Assembly (NCBI RefSeq): GCF_003712195.1
Contig: NZ_RDSD01000001.1
Span: 186,001-250,000, forward strand
DNA from: Proteiniphilum sp. X52
GTDB taxonomy: Bacteria; Bacteroidota; Bacteroidia; Bacteroidales; Dysgonomonadaceae
Length of the DNA stretch: 64,000 nucleotides
Reading direction: 5' to 3'
Each line of letters begins with the position of its first letter. Position 1 is the first letter of the stretch. Under the pieces are notes generated by a model that did no database searches, had not been told where the DNA came from, and saw only the letters and a list, made by a program, of their open reading frames with translations. The position numbers were made by a program, and so were the translations under genes. Positions 1-9,252 of the stretch are shown one piece after another.

Positions 1-1518
1 GAGGGTTATAAGGACTTTTTTCAATTTGATCTTGATACCGATCGGATCAGTGCCTTGCAGGAGGACGGCGATACCTATGTGATACCATGCCGGTTAAGGG
101 TGGAAAATTCTTCCATCGCATTTTCCAGCCCGGAGAGGGCAATCCTGCTGGTGTCTCCCGTAGTCATTGAGCCTTATGTGGAGTTTGTAAAGCAGATGGA
201 TAGCATGGAGTATCCATTCTCGGTTGAAACGGTGGGCTATCACTTCGAACTACGTAAGACCTATGACTGGTCCGAAGAGGTCAGGGTAGAGATAGATCTC
301 GACGAGGCGTTGATTGACGAGTATAATGCCGCGAACAACACCTCTTATACGCTATTGCCATCCGCCGTAATTGACAACATGACACCACCCTTTACGGCCG
401 TGATACCGGGTAATGGGACTACTGTGAATTACCACCTCAATCTTGTGAAGGAGGGATTCCGGGATAGCAAAGGAAACTTCCTGTTTGGTGAGTTTATGTT
501 GCCATTACGCATCACCGGTGTGTCGGCTAACAAGATCAATGAACGTAAATCGGTGTTCTTGTTGCAAGTCTCCTTTTCGCCCACAATATTGAATCCATTG
601 GAACGTTGGGCCAAATTCAATGTGGGTGAATTGAACACCTTTGCCACAGGCGATGAGAAAACAGCGAGTGGCATGCTCTACCAGTATGGAAGAAACATAC
701 CGCTTCCTCCCACAGGTAATATACCCATCGTAAGAGGTGTCACGTCTCCCACGGATCCGGGCACGTGGACCAACACCAACACCCTTCTCCTCCAACCGGG
801 TAGCGCGGCCGGGAATGCCAACTGGTATTCCGAGGTAAGGACCGATCTGGATAGCTGGAAGAAGGTGGTGGCAGAGACAAACACGGCCAGCGGAGTACCT
901 TCCACATACTTCGGCAGTAACGGTGGAGACCCTTGCCCTGCCGGGTGGCGTGTTCCAAAGATCAATGAATCCTATTCAATGATCTATGGAGGGACTGTCA
1001 ATTTCGTGACATTGACTGCGGCGAATGACGTGAGAGAGAATAATATCGATCTGTTGGGGAATAACCAGGTGGCTGATTATACGGCCGATTATAAGAAGAT
1101 AGATGCCACCACCGTGGTTGCCCTCCGGTTCAAAAACACGGTTTACGCCTCAGCTTTCCGTTACAAGCTGGTCGATTATCCCACAGCCGGATCCGCACAT
1201 ATAGAGATTACAGCCAAGTTGGTGCCCAACAGTGTTACCATTGGCGATGTGGAAACCTTCACAGGAAGCGATTGGGCCGACGCGGAGATTCGCTATATTC
1301 CTATCGTCGGATATCGGTTACATGCGAATGGCGCCGTTAATAGTTTGGCAAATTCCGGAAAAGAGACCTACTTCTGGGTGGATCAGGTGACTTCCCACAC
1401 CCAGACCATTTCGCATGGATTCGTCGGCTGGAATGCATCCAATCTTCAATTCGGAACAGGTATGCCTCGATATCGGAATACGGCAATTTGTGTTCGTTGC
1501 ATTAAAGATGATAAATAA
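1..1518 (+). CDS. Surface lipoprotein, DUF1735-like N-domain plus FISUMP-like C-domain (5' partial)
   Basis: The reading frame is open from base 1, so the N-terminus and any lipoprotein signal lie outside the window; the internal TTG at 55 is not a credible start. About 505 residues are visible. The first 190 or so resemble the beta-sandwich DUF1735 domains of Bacteroidetes surface proteins (value-type boundary motif NGTTVNYHLNLVKEGF). The second half carries DPCPAGWRVP, typical of Fibrobacter-major-paralogous (FISUMP) domains, and ends with CVRCIKDDK, as such domains often do. Such proteins are usually outer-membrane lipoproteins encoded near SusCD or glycoside hydrolase genes. Binding of glycans or host proteins at the cell surface is inferred from family and context; no catalytic residues are recognised. 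It is followed by a stem-loop and then by the GH109-type gene on the same strand. Confidence 0.7.
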   Translation, partial: EGYKDFFQFDLDTDRISALQEDGDTYVIPCRLRVENSSIAFSSPERAILLVSPVVIEPYVEFVKQMDSMEYPFSVETVGYHFELRKTYDWSEEVRVEIDLDEALIDEYNAANNTSYTLLPSAVIDNMTPPFTAVIPGNGTTVNYHLNLVKEGFRDSKGNFLFGEFMLPLRITGVSANKINERKSVFLLQVSFSPTILNPLERWAKFNVGELNTFATGDEKTASGMLYQYGRNIPLPPTGNIPIVRGVTSPTDPGTWTNTNTLLLQPGSAAGNANWYSEVRTDLDSWKKVVAETNTASGVPSTYFGSNGGDPCPAGWRVPKINESYSMIYGGTVNFVTLTAANDVRENNIDLLGNNQVADYTADYKKIDATTVVALRFKNTVYASAFRYKLVDYPTAGSAHIEITAKLVPNSVTIGDVETFTGSDWADAEIRYIPIVGYRLHANGAVNSLANSGKETYFWVDQVTSHTQTISHGFVGWNASNLQFGTGMPRYRNTAICVRCIKDDK

Positions 1519-1550
1519 ATTGGCATATAATGGATATTCTATTGATTAAG

Positions 1551-1590
1551 GAATAAGATTGCTGATAATCAGGCATCTAAAATCTTATTC
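1551..1590 (+). terminator. Stem-loop after the surface lipoprotein gene
   Basis: A perfect 10-bp inverted repeat (GAATAAGATT at 1551-1560, AATCTTATTC at 1581-1590) encloses a 20-base loop with a second small palindrome, CTGATAATCAG. There is no strong T tract, so termination is only likely. The rest of the 1519-1835 gap is AT-rich and shows no recognisable gene. Confidence 0.45.
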
Positions 1591-1835
1591 GATATGAACT
1601 CCAATGTATGATTATAAAATAAGAAACTGTTTTGAATTTTACGAGTAATTATTTTACGCTTATTTTTCCGCTCTTTCATATTGTTTTTTGCCCTTTTTTG
1701 CGCCTTTGAACTTTCATTTCTTTTAAGTAGCCCGCTACATTTCAATAAATGAAAATCCAAATCCATCAAAAAATGGCTAAAAAACAATGGATGAAAAAAT
1801 TCAAAACAGCTTCTAAGCAATCAAGTAACAATAGA

Positions 1836-3197
1836 ATGTTAAACAGAAGAGATTTTTTGAAGACAGCCGCCGCTACCGGGGTAGGATTGGCGGTAGCTAC
1901 AGAACAGGTTTTCCCGCGTTCCTCCCGTAAAACACCCACACCCAAAGCAAAAGAAAACGTGTCTATTGCCGTGATAGGGGTGGGTAACAGGGGGAGGCAT
2001 CTGCTGAGGCTTGCCGCCGTACAGCCTGGTGTGAAGATTGGAGCAATATGCGATGTCAATCCCAAAGCCATTGAGGAAGCGCAAAAGGTATTGGCCCAAA
2101 ACGGTTACCAAGCGGGGAGTGTGCCCGTATACACAGGCGGTGAATATGCTTATCGCGACCTGTTGAAACGGGATGACATTGATGGCGTGATCGTGGCCAC
2201 AAACTGGGACTGGCATATGCCCGTGGCCCTTGATACGATGCGTGCAAACAAATATCTGGGCCTGGAAGTGCCGGGAGCAAGAACCGTTGAAGAGTGTTGG
2301 GAGTTAGTCAATACCCACGAAGAGACAGGAACGAATATGATGCTATTGGAGAACTGCTGTTATGACAGGGAGTGTATGGCTGTGTTGAAAATGTTGAGAG
2401 AAGGCATTTTCGGTATTCCCATGCATGCCACGTGCGGTTACAGGCATTCTGCGTGGGGAAGCCCCAAATGGCTCCAGCCTGTGGATGTCAAGACCACCAC
2501 AGAACATTTCGTGAAGTATGCGGCCTTGCGCAATGCCGATCAATATCCGACGCATGGCATAGGACCGGTGGCCAATTGGCTCGATATCAACTGTGGTAAC
2601 CGCTTTTTGTATTTGACTTCGGTGGCAACCAAGGCCAAGACAATTAACGAGTATGTCAAGAATCATCCCCAGGGAGGCCCTGACCATCCCAATGCCAGTT
2701 ATAATTTCAAACAGGGAGATATTGTAACAACAACCATCAAGACCTATAGAGGTGAGACGATCATTGTCAACTACGACAATTATCTCCCCCGCCCCTATTC
2801 GAGAGACTACTCCCTGCAGGGCACTAACGGGATCTGGGAAGGATTATACAGGTCGAGAGGCATTTATATTGAAGGCAAATCGCCCAAACATCATCAATGG
2901 GAAAAGGGTGATGAGTACGATAAATACATGAAGGAATACGATCACCCTGTATGGAAGGATCATTACGAAAAAGCCCAGAATGCCGGGCATGGAGGAATTG
3001 ATTATTTTACCATTAAAGATTTTGTGACTTGTGTGAAAGGCAATCTCTATCCGCCTATTGATGTGTACGACGCCGCTACCTGGAGTGTGATCATTCCGTT
3101 GTCGGAAAGATCCATCGCCAACGGCAGCACCCCTGAATTTTTCCCCGATTTCACGCGAGGAAAATGGGAAACAAGAGAGCCTTATTTTGGCGTGTAG
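1836..3197 (+). CDS. Gfo/Idh/MocA-family protein, GH109-type alpha-N-acetylgalactosaminidase
   Basis: A 453-residue protein beginning MLNRRDFLKTAAATGVG, a twin-arginine signal, which is why ATG 1836 is preferred over the in-frame ATG at 1749. The mature N-terminus has the Rossmann dinucleotide motif VIGVGNRGRHLL, then ICDVN. The central segment LENCCYDRE and the motif YPTHGIGPVANWLD are characteristic of GH109 enzymes, which use bound NAD to remove terminal alpha-GalNAc, including the blood-group A determinant, by an oxidation-elimination mechanism. Export as a folded cofactor-loaded enzyme through Tat fits the family. Together with the downstream alpha-galactosidase and peptidases, it suggests a cluster against O-glycosylated glycoproteins (inference). 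Other substrates within the Gfo/Idh/MocA superfamily remain possible. Confidence 0.82.
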   Translation: MLNRRDFLKTAAATGVGLAVATEQVFPRSSRKTPTPKAKENVSIAVIGVGNRGRHLLRLAAVQPGVKIGAICDVNPKAIEEAQKVLAQNGYQAGSVPVYTGGEYAYRDLLKRDDIDGVIVATNWDWHMPVALDTMRANKYLGLEVPGARTVEECWELVNTHEETGTNMMLLENCCYDRECMAVLKMLREGIFGIPMHATCGYRHSAWGSPKWLQPVDVKTTTEHFVKYAALRNADQYPTHGIGPVANWLDINCGNRFLYLTSVATKAKTINEYVKNHPQGGPDHPNASYNFKQGDIVTTTIKTYRGETIIVNYDNYLPRPYSRDYSLQGTNGIWEGLYRSRGIYIEGKSPKHHQWEKGDEYDKYMKEYDHPVWKDHYEKAQNAGHGGIDYFTIKDFVTCVKGNLYPPIDVYDAATWSVIIPLSERSIANGSTPEFFPDFTRGKWETREPYFGV

Positions 3198-3207
3198 CCA
3201 TCCATTC

Positions 3208-3250
3208 CTCAGGCAACAAGGCTAATTTAATTTAGCCATTGTTGCCTGAG
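3208..3250 (+). terminator. Long hairpin after the GH109-type gene
   Basis: An 18-bp stem with one bulged A: 3208-3225 (CTCAGGCAACAAGGCTAA) pairs with 3232-3250 around a 6-base loop. It starts 11 bases after the stop codon, and only a weak T-rich stretch follows. It probably ends or attenuates transcription before the NlpC-like gene. Confidence 0.6.
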
Positions 3251-3286
3251 ATTTGGGAATAATCATAATAACAACGAGAAGAGAGG

Positions 3287-4177
3287 ATGAAAGGAAAATG
3301 GATTTATTATTGCCTGTTTTTTATCGGCGCGCTGGTTTGGTCGTGCGGTGATGCGGAAGTGATTGACAACACCAATCCCAAAGAAGAGGAAGGGGAAAAA
3401 GTGGTTGACGAGCAAATTCCTGTTCCGTTCGATTACAGGGGTGTGGATAATAGGCCTCATTTGACAGGCAATTCATATACGCAAGAAGAGAAAAATGAAT
3501 TGAAAAGAAAATTTGAGGAGCAGATGAGCAAGGCAAAGACGGTACGGGGTAAAGTGGCTACTGCGGGATTGTTTCTGTTGGCGGAATTTGACTATTGTAT
3601 CCCCTATGCGTTTCCTATCTGGCATCATACCAACCCCGACGTTGATCCCGAATATAGATATTTTGGCATGTTCATGGAAAAGGGGTTGTTCCTCGATGAA
3701 ATTCATCATAACGGACTTGTATACAAGCCTTGGGGGGCTTCTTATCCTTCCGGTCCGGTACGCCCTCATTGGCCTAATGTGAAAAATATGGGGGAAACGG
3801 TGGACAATGGCTTTACCTGCTCGCAATACGTGGGCTGGGCCTTGATCAATGCGGGGATTACAAAATATGGAAACCAGGAACTGTATAGCAAATGGGCTGG
3901 AGATCTCAGGGTATATCCCGGAAGCCAGGAAGTCTCCTTGAAAAGGGGCTACAGGGATATACGGCCGGGCGATTTAATCGGTTTCGAGGGACACATCGCG
4001 CTGGTAGTGGCCGTGGTGGAAGACAAGTATGTTATTTTTGGCAGTGCCGACGGTGGTGGAGATGTGAACTGGCGCGGACATGGTGTCAGGTGGCACATGT
4101 TTAACCGGGAGACCACGAATTATGACACTTTCCAATATAAATTTTTGATAAAAATGGCAGGGGTCTATAAAGATTAG
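3287..4177 (+). CDS. NlpC/P60-like lipoprotein, putative cell-wall or peptide hydrolase
   Basis: A 296-residue protein with a signal peptide ending in the lipobox LVWSC, so a lipoprotein. The C-terminal half has the layout of an NlpC/P60 or CHAP-like papain fold: a Cys in FTCSQYVGWALINAGI (candidate nucleophile), the spacer motif RPGDLIGFEGHIALVVAV with the candidate His, and a following polar position (FGSADGGG). Known relatives cut peptide bonds in peptidoglycan stem peptides or related amides. The long N-terminal half matches nothing I recognise. It lies between GH109 and S9 peptidase genes on the same strand, so a role in breaking down glycopeptides is as plausible as wall turnover. GAGAGG lies directly before ATG 3287. 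Confidence 0.62.
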   Translation: MKGKWIYYCLFFIGALVWSCGDAEVIDNTNPKEEEGEKVVDEQIPVPFDYRGVDNRPHLTGNSYTQEEKNELKRKFEEQMSKAKTVRGKVATAGLFLLAEFDYCIPYAFPIWHHTNPDVDPEYRYFGMFMEKGLFLDEIHHNGLVYKPWGASYPSGPVRPHWPNVKNMGETVDNGFTCSQYVGWALINAGITKYGNQELYSKWAGDLRVYPGSQEVSLKRGYRDIRPGDLIGFEGHIALVVAVVEDKYVIFGSADGGGDVNWRGHGVRWHMFNRETTNYDTFQYKFLIKMAGVYKD

Positions 4178-4248
4178 CTATTGTGCACCCACAGCGGGCG
4201 CATAAGCGTTTCCGTTGGGGACAGCGAGGTTATTAAAACGATAATTTG

Positions 4249-6486
4249 ATGCGGGATACAATAATTGCAGCGTCTTTAGGGCTATTCCTGGTCATTTTTG
4301 GGGTATCTTCTCAGAACAAATGGACCATTGACGATATTCTAAGAACCGAACAGCTTGTTTTCTCGGAAATATCTCCTGACGGAAAATATGTCTTCTATCA
4401 GACAGGAACAACCGGTGGCGGTTATCCTGCCGTGCCGTCAAAATTCTATGCTGTACGTATTGACAACGAACATACCGTCGAGTTAAATATGCCCAACACT
4501 GTTCCTTCGGTAAATCCCAAGGCAGGCATATACCAATGGTCCCCCGATTCAAAACAGATATCCTATTTGGCCAGATCGGAGAAAAACAATGGATCCATAC
4601 AGGTATGGGCTATGATGCCCGACGGAGGGGAGCCCCGCCAACTTACGCGTCATGACGGCGATATCAGCGCGTACGCATGGTCTCCCGACGCATCCCGGTT
4701 ATTATGTGTGACCAACGAACCGGCTTCCCCCGAGGAGATGGCATATAAGAAGGAATGGGGTGTGGTGCTCTCTCCGGAAGAGAAGATTTGGCCGCAGAAG
4801 AAGGTGCTATGGATGGTGGATCTCAAGAACAGCGAGACCCATAAACTGACTGATGCCTTGATTTTGTCAAACACCCCCCAATGGTCGCCCGACGGACGCA
4901 CCATCGCTTTCCTTTGCCGCAAGACCATGGAGGAAGCTCCCCAATTGTGTGCCATTGACGCGAACGGCAATAAAACACTCGCGTTTTTGACCGAGTCAGA
5001 GGATGGAGTTCGTTTCTTTGCTTGGGCGCCTGATGGAAACAATATTGCCTATGTCGTCGCAGGAATGGAGACCCCCGATTATGTCAATTATCACGACGGG
5101 GCTTCTCTACTCCCGGGAAAAATATGGCTGCATGACGTAGCAGGGAGGGCTTCTAAGCTGTTGACACAGGATCCGTTCCCTCAATTGGGTAGTCTCAAAT
5201 GGTCGAGAGACGGCAAGCAACTCGTTTTTACTGCCCAAGACCCTGAAACGGCCGATTTCACCATCTATAACCGCTATATTCCACTCAGGTTGCATGTGCT
5301 GTCAATAAGCACAGGGGCGACGAAAGTGATCTCCAGGGATGCTCATCTTTTCCGTGGAGGTGAGAGCATCACCTGGTCTGCCGATAACAGGGAGGTGTGG
5401 TTTACGAATGGAGAGGGTGTGGGCTATAACCTGTTTGCCGCTGACGTGGCCACAGGGGAGTTACGCCACGTCACCAGGGGCAAAAAATGTGTGAGCCAGG
5501 TTACTTTTGACAAGGATTTCAAAAGGGTTGCTTTTATCTGGCAGGACATCAATACGAAACCCGATATATACACCACAGACTTGACCCTTTGGCGGCCCAA
5601 GCGCGTTTCAGATCTCAATCCCTGGGTGGAAAATTATGAGCAAGAGCAAGGGGAAATCATTACCTACAATAATGAAGGATGGGAAATTGAGGCTTTACTT
5701 ATTAAACCGGCAGACTTTGATCCGAATAAGAAATATCCGCTGTTATTGATTACGCATGGTGGTCCCAATTGGCATAAGCTGAATGAATGGTTGCCCGATT
5801 GGGAGCAATATCCCTTGAAAGCCTATTCCTCGGCTGGTTATGTGATGCTGTTCCCCAATTTCCGGGGGAGTGCCAATTATGGTACGGAGTTTATAAAAGT
5901 AACCCATCACGACCTGGGAAGGATGGATTTCAGGGACGCCATGCGCGGCGTGGACTATTTGATAGACCAGGGATTTATAGATGAGGAGAGGATGGGAGTT
6001 TGCGGTTGGAGCTACGGGGGATTCCTAACTCCATCCATCATCACGCAAACCACTCGCTTCAAGGCAGCGCAATTCGGAGCCGGATTGCCGAGTATCGAGG
6101 GCATGTATGCCGGTCTTTGGACAGTGGAAAGGATATTGCACAGGGCGTTCGATGCGCGTCCTTGGGAAAATGGGGCGATGCATATTCAATATTCACCTCT
6201 TTACCATGCCCATAAAGTGAGAACCCCCACCTTGATACAGCATGGAGAAAAGGATCCGGCGTGTCCGGTAGGAGGGGCCGTACTGTTTTATAAGGCGTTG
6301 AAATCGTATGGAATTCCTGCGGTTTTGGAAATATACCCCGGAATGGGGCATAGCATAACAGACCCTCTTTTATATAAAAGAATTCTGACTAAAAACCTTG
6401 AATGGTTCAATAAATGGTTGAAAAATGACACGACAACCTCATTTGAGGATCTATATCCAACAGGAGGGGTCGCTGATGAAACATGA
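4249..6486 (+). CDS. S9-family serine peptidase (prolyl oligopeptidase / acylaminoacyl peptidase type)
   Basis: A 745-residue exported protein. ATG 4249 is chosen over the overlapping TTG at 4246. A hydrophobic signal segment (about residues 6-22) is followed by a WD40/TolB-like beta-propeller with repeated WSPDG/WSRDG blades (residues about 40-450). The alpha/beta-hydrolase domain has the nucleophile motif GWSYGGF (Ser about 588), Asp in HGEKDPACPVGG (about 669) and His in GMGHS (about 701), a complete triad. Such enzymes release di- or oligopeptides in the periplasm or at the surface. The stop codon overlaps the next ORF as ATGA at 6483-6486, indicating translational coupling. Confidence 0.88.
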   Translation: MRDTIIAASLGLFLVIFGVSSQNKWTIDDILRTEQLVFSEISPDGKYVFYQTGTTGGGYPAVPSKFYAVRIDNEHTVELNMPNTVPSVNPKAGIYQWSPDSKQISYLARSEKNNGSIQVWAMMPDGGEPRQLTRHDGDISAYAWSPDASRLLCVTNEPASPEEMAYKKEWGVVLSPEEKIWPQKKVLWMVDLKNSETHKLTDALILSNTPQWSPDGRTIAFLCRKTMEEAPQLCAIDANGNKTLAFLTESEDGVRFFAWAPDGNNIAYVVAGMETPDYVNYHDGASLLPGKIWLHDVAGRASKLLTQDPFPQLGSLKWSRDGKQLVFTAQDPETADFTIYNRYIPLRLHVLSISTGATKVISRDAHLFRGGESITWSADNREVWFTNGEGVGYNLFAADVATGELRHVTRGKKCVSQVTFDKDFKRVAFIWQDINTKPDIYTTDLTLWRPKRVSDLNPWVENYEQEQGEIITYNNEGWEIEALLIKPADFDPNKKYPLLLITHGGPNWHKLNEWLPDWEQYPLKAYSSAGYVMLFPNFRGSANYGTEFIKVTHHDLGRMDFRDAMRGVDYLIDQGFIDEERMGVCGWSYGGFLTPSIITQTTRFKAAQFGAGLPSIEGMYAGLWTVERILHRAFDARPWENGAMHIQYSPLYHAHKVRTPTLIQHGEKDPACPVGGAVLFYKALKSYGIPAVLEIYPGMGHSITDPLLYKRILTKNLEWFNKWLKNDTTTSFEDLYPTGGVADET

Positions 6487-6668
6487 ATCCCGCGGACATC
6501 CTCCATGCGGGACGCCCGGACCAGTGCCGGGGCGTGGTCGCGGGAATGATGAACCGGAGCTTGAGGGAGATCCTTGCGGGCAAGACACCGATGACGAATG
6601 GGGTGGAGGGGGTAAATCTGGGAATAACCACCCGCGAACAAAAAGAAATATGGCAAACAACAATATGA
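6483..6668 (+). CDS. Small ORF coupled on both sides (61 codons), function unknown
   Basis: The ATG overlaps the S9 peptidase stop (ATGA, 6483-6486), and the TGA overlaps an in-frame ATG of the alpha-galactosidase (ATGA, 6665-6668). The product begins MNPADILHAGRPDQCRGVV, is soluble and has no signal peptide. I do not recognise it. It reads like a C-terminal tail of a larger enzyme (segments such as GKTPMTNGVEGVNL), so it may be the remnant of a gene whose 5' part was replaced. The DNA is clearly richer in GC than the S9 gene and matches the composition of the alpha-galactosidase that follows. Confidence 0.35.
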   Translation: MNPADILHAGRPDQCRGVVAGMMNRSLREILAGKTPMTNGVEGVNLGITTREQKEIWQTTI

Positions 6669-8944
6669 TGAAAAAAAAGATGGTATGCCTGGCAATCGTG
6701 TTTCTGTCCATGGGGCTTGTGGCGCGCGTGTCGGGTGAGAATGAACTGATAGTCCTCAATACGGAGAACCTCTCGCTGGTCATGGAAGTGGACGACAGGG
6801 GCGTGTTGCTGCACCGCTATTTTGGAAAGAGGTTGCAGGATCCCTCCCCGTTCCTGTCAAAAACACTTTACCGTACGGATGAGTACGGGACGAGGAACGA
6901 GGCCTACTCCACCATGGGCGGGAAGAACTTCAGGGAGCCGGCTCTGAGGGTAACCCACCACGACGGGGACCTGAACACGGAGTTGAGGTATGCAAGATCG
7001 GAACGCATGATTGACCACGATAAGAACAGATCGGAACTGGTTATCCACCTGGAGGATACCAAACACCCATTCCGGGTGAAGCTGGTCTACAGGGCCTACC
7101 GTGCGGAGGACACCTTCACCATGCACGCCGAGATTGAAAACGGCGAGGAAGGGGAGGTGGTGCTGGGCAACTACTACTCGTTCTACCTGCCGGTGGAGGC
7201 TCGCGGCTATTGGTTGACCCACTTTCACGGGATTGCCACCACCGAGATGTCGGTGGTGGAGGCGAGGCTCACCCCGGGGATGAAGACCATACAGAGCCGG
7301 AAGGGGCTCCGCTCGACCCACAGCGAGAACCCCTCGTTCCTGCTCTCCCTGGATGGCCCGTTGCGGGAGAACGGAGGGGAGGTGATCGCGGGGGCGTTGG
7401 CTTGGGGAGGCAACTACAGGATCAACTTCGATCTCGACGAGTTCGGCACGCTGAACATCTCGGCCGGGATCAACCCCTACGCCTCGGAATATCGCCTCTC
7501 ACCGGAGGAAACTTTTGTTACCCCCGAAATGGTGTTTACCTACAGTGCCCGCGGGGCGGGCGACGCGAGCCGGAACCTGCACGACTGGGCTAGGAAGGAC
7601 GGGCTCTATGATCCCGCGGCCATCCGACCCGTCGTGCTGAACAGCTGGGAGGGGGTCTACTTCGACTTCGATGAAAAAGTGCTCAGGGAGATGATAGACG
7701 GTGCCGCCGCGCTGGGTATCGAGATGTTCGTCCTCGATGATGGCTGGTTTGGCAACAACTATCCCAGGAACAGCGCCGCGGCGGGCCTGGGCGACTGGCA
7801 AGTGAATAAGGACAAGCTCCCGGGAGGGATAGACGCGCTGGCAAGGTATGCCGAAAGCAAGGGCGTGAAGTTTGGGATATGGATCGAACCGGAGATGGTC
7901 AACCCGCGGAGCGATCTGGCGAACAGACATCCGGAGTGGATCGTGAAGGCCGGAGGACGGGAAGTGCCTACCCGCAGGAACCAGTGGGTACTGGACATGA
8001 CCAACCCGGAGGTGCAGGACTTTGTGTTCGACACCTTCGACAGCGTTTTGAAGCTCTCCGACAGGATATCCTATGTCAAGTGGGATGCCAACAGGCATAT
8101 CGAGTCGGTGGGGTCGGCCTGGCTTCCCCCGGAGAGGCAGTCGCACTTCTGGGTCGACTATACGCGGGGGCTCTACAAGGTGTACGAGAGGATCAGGGAG
8201 AAATATCCGGATATCATCATCCAGGCATGCTCTTCCGGCGGGGGACGGGTGGATTACGGGTCGTTGAAGTACCATCAGGACTTCTGGACGAGCGACAACA
8301 CCGACGCCTTCAGCAGGGCCTTCATACAGTACGGCACCAACCTTGTATACCCCGCCATAGCCACCGGGGCGCACTTCTCGCACGTGCCCAACAGGCACAC
8401 CCGCAGGATAATCCCCGCCAAGTTCAGGATGGACATGGCCATGACGGGCAGGCTTGGCTTTGAGATGAAGCTGGCGGACCTGACCTCGGATGAAGCTGCC
8501 CCCATCAAGAAGGCCATCGCCCAATACAAGCAGGTGAGGGATATCATACAGTTCGGAGACCTCTACAGGATCGTCTCTCCGTATGACGAATCGGGTTACT
8601 ACGCGCTGATGTACGTGAGCAAGGACAAGAAAAGGGCACTCTTCTTCGCCTTCTGCCTCGACTACAAGGGCTACCTCTCGACCGTCAACTTCAAGCTGAA
8701 CGGCTTGGATGGGGATACGAGCTACCGGATAAGGGAACTGAACAATGAAAAGCCCGCTTTCTGGGCCGAAGGGAGGAACATCGACGGGGATTTCCTGATG
8801 AAGGAAGGGATCAACCCCAACCTGCAGAACATCTACCAGAGCATGGTACTCTACCTCGAGGCATCACAGGATGGCAGTAAGCCGGAAGAAAAAGGAAAGC
8901 AGCAAACATCCACAGCGACAGTTATTCATACAGAGGAATTTTAA
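6650..8944 (+). CDS. Alpha-galactosidase, GH36 family
   Basis: Taken from ATG 6650 (764 residues; ATGs at 6665 and 6668 are equally possible). The frame extends upstream to 6425, but that stretch has no signal peptide and overlaps the S9 gene. From 6650 a signal peptide follows (KKKMVCLAIVFLSMGLVARVSG). GH36 hallmarks: MFVLDDGWFG, GIWIEPEMVNP, nucleophile Asp in YVKWDANR (about 479), CSSGGGRVDYG, and acid/base Asp in FWTSDNTDAFSR (about 549). It hydrolyses terminal alpha-1,3/1,6-linked galactose, as in raffinose-type sugars, galactomannan or the blood-group B determinant, probably in the periplasm. GC content and AGG/CTC codon use are well above those of neighbouring genes, which suggests recent acquisition. 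Confidence 0.9.
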   Translation: MANNNMMKKKMVCLAIVFLSMGLVARVSGENELIVLNTENLSLVMEVDDRGVLLHRYFGKRLQDPSPFLSKTLYRTDEYGTRNEAYSTMGGKNFREPALRVTHHDGDLNTELRYARSERMIDHDKNRSELVIHLEDTKHPFRVKLVYRAYRAEDTFTMHAEIENGEEGEVVLGNYYSFYLPVEARGYWLTHFHGIATTEMSVVEARLTPGMKTIQSRKGLRSTHSENPSFLLSLDGPLRENGGEVIAGALAWGGNYRINFDLDEFGTLNISAGINPYASEYRLSPEETFVTPEMVFTYSARGAGDASRNLHDWARKDGLYDPAAIRPVVLNSWEGVYFDFDEKVLREMIDGAAALGIEMFVLDDGWFGNNYPRNSAAAGLGDWQVNKDKLPGGIDALARYAESKGVKFGIWIEPEMVNPRSDLANRHPEWIVKAGGREVPTRRNQWVLDMTNPEVQDFVFDTFDSVLKLSDRISYVKWDANRHIESVGSAWLPPERQSHFWVDYTRGLYKVYERIREKYPDIIIQACSSGGGRVDYGSLKYHQDFWTSDNTDAFSRAFIQYGTNLVYPAIATGAHFSHVPNRHTRRIIPAKFRMDMAMTGRLGFEMKLADLTSDEAAPIKKAIAQYKQVRDIIQFGDLYRIVSPYDESGYYALMYVSKDKKRALFFAFCLDYKGYLSTVNFKLNGLDGDTSYRIRELNNEKPAFWAEGRNIDGDFLMKEGINPNLQNIYQSMVLYLEASQDGSKPEEKGKQQTSTATVIHTEEF

Positions 8945-8970
8945 TATTGAGAGACCGCCTGTATACCCTG

Positions 8971-9004
8971 AAAAGCCGGACTCATCTGAATGAGTCTGAC
9001 TTTT
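8971..9004 (+). terminator. Terminator hairpin after the alpha-galactosidase
   Basis: An imperfect 15-bp stem (8971-8985 with 8990-9004, core GACTCAT/ATGAGTC) around the loop CTGA, with AAAAG before and CTTTT after it, so it could act in both directions. It marks the end of the 1-8944 cluster. The stretch 9005-9250 holds nothing I can identify. Confidence 0.65.
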
Positions 9005-9252
9005 CGTCCTGTTTTAATGCAAGTTTCCAATAATCAACGCTATTTGTGCTCCCAGAGAGTACAAATTCCTACTCTTTGTTGAAAGATTTACGATCTGTTA
9101 ACCAATTAAAGGACAGTCCATACCAGTATGATTTAGAAGAAAATCAACCCAAAGGGAAACAGTCTCAAATCACAACAACGGTTCGAAGATGAAAAAGGTG
9201 AGAATAAAATCAGATCAAAACTAAGATTTCCTGTAAAATGATCCACAAAATA

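Noticed and set aside
6425-6649. N-terminal extension of the alpha-galactosidase frame
   Set aside because: It overlaps the S9 gene and would bury the signal peptide behind 75 low-complexity residues.
7499-8524. Long antisense frame (341 codons) opposite the alpha-galactosidase
   Set aside because: It mirrors a GC-rich coding sequence, has no recognisable domain, and the opposite strand holds an unambiguous GH36 gene.
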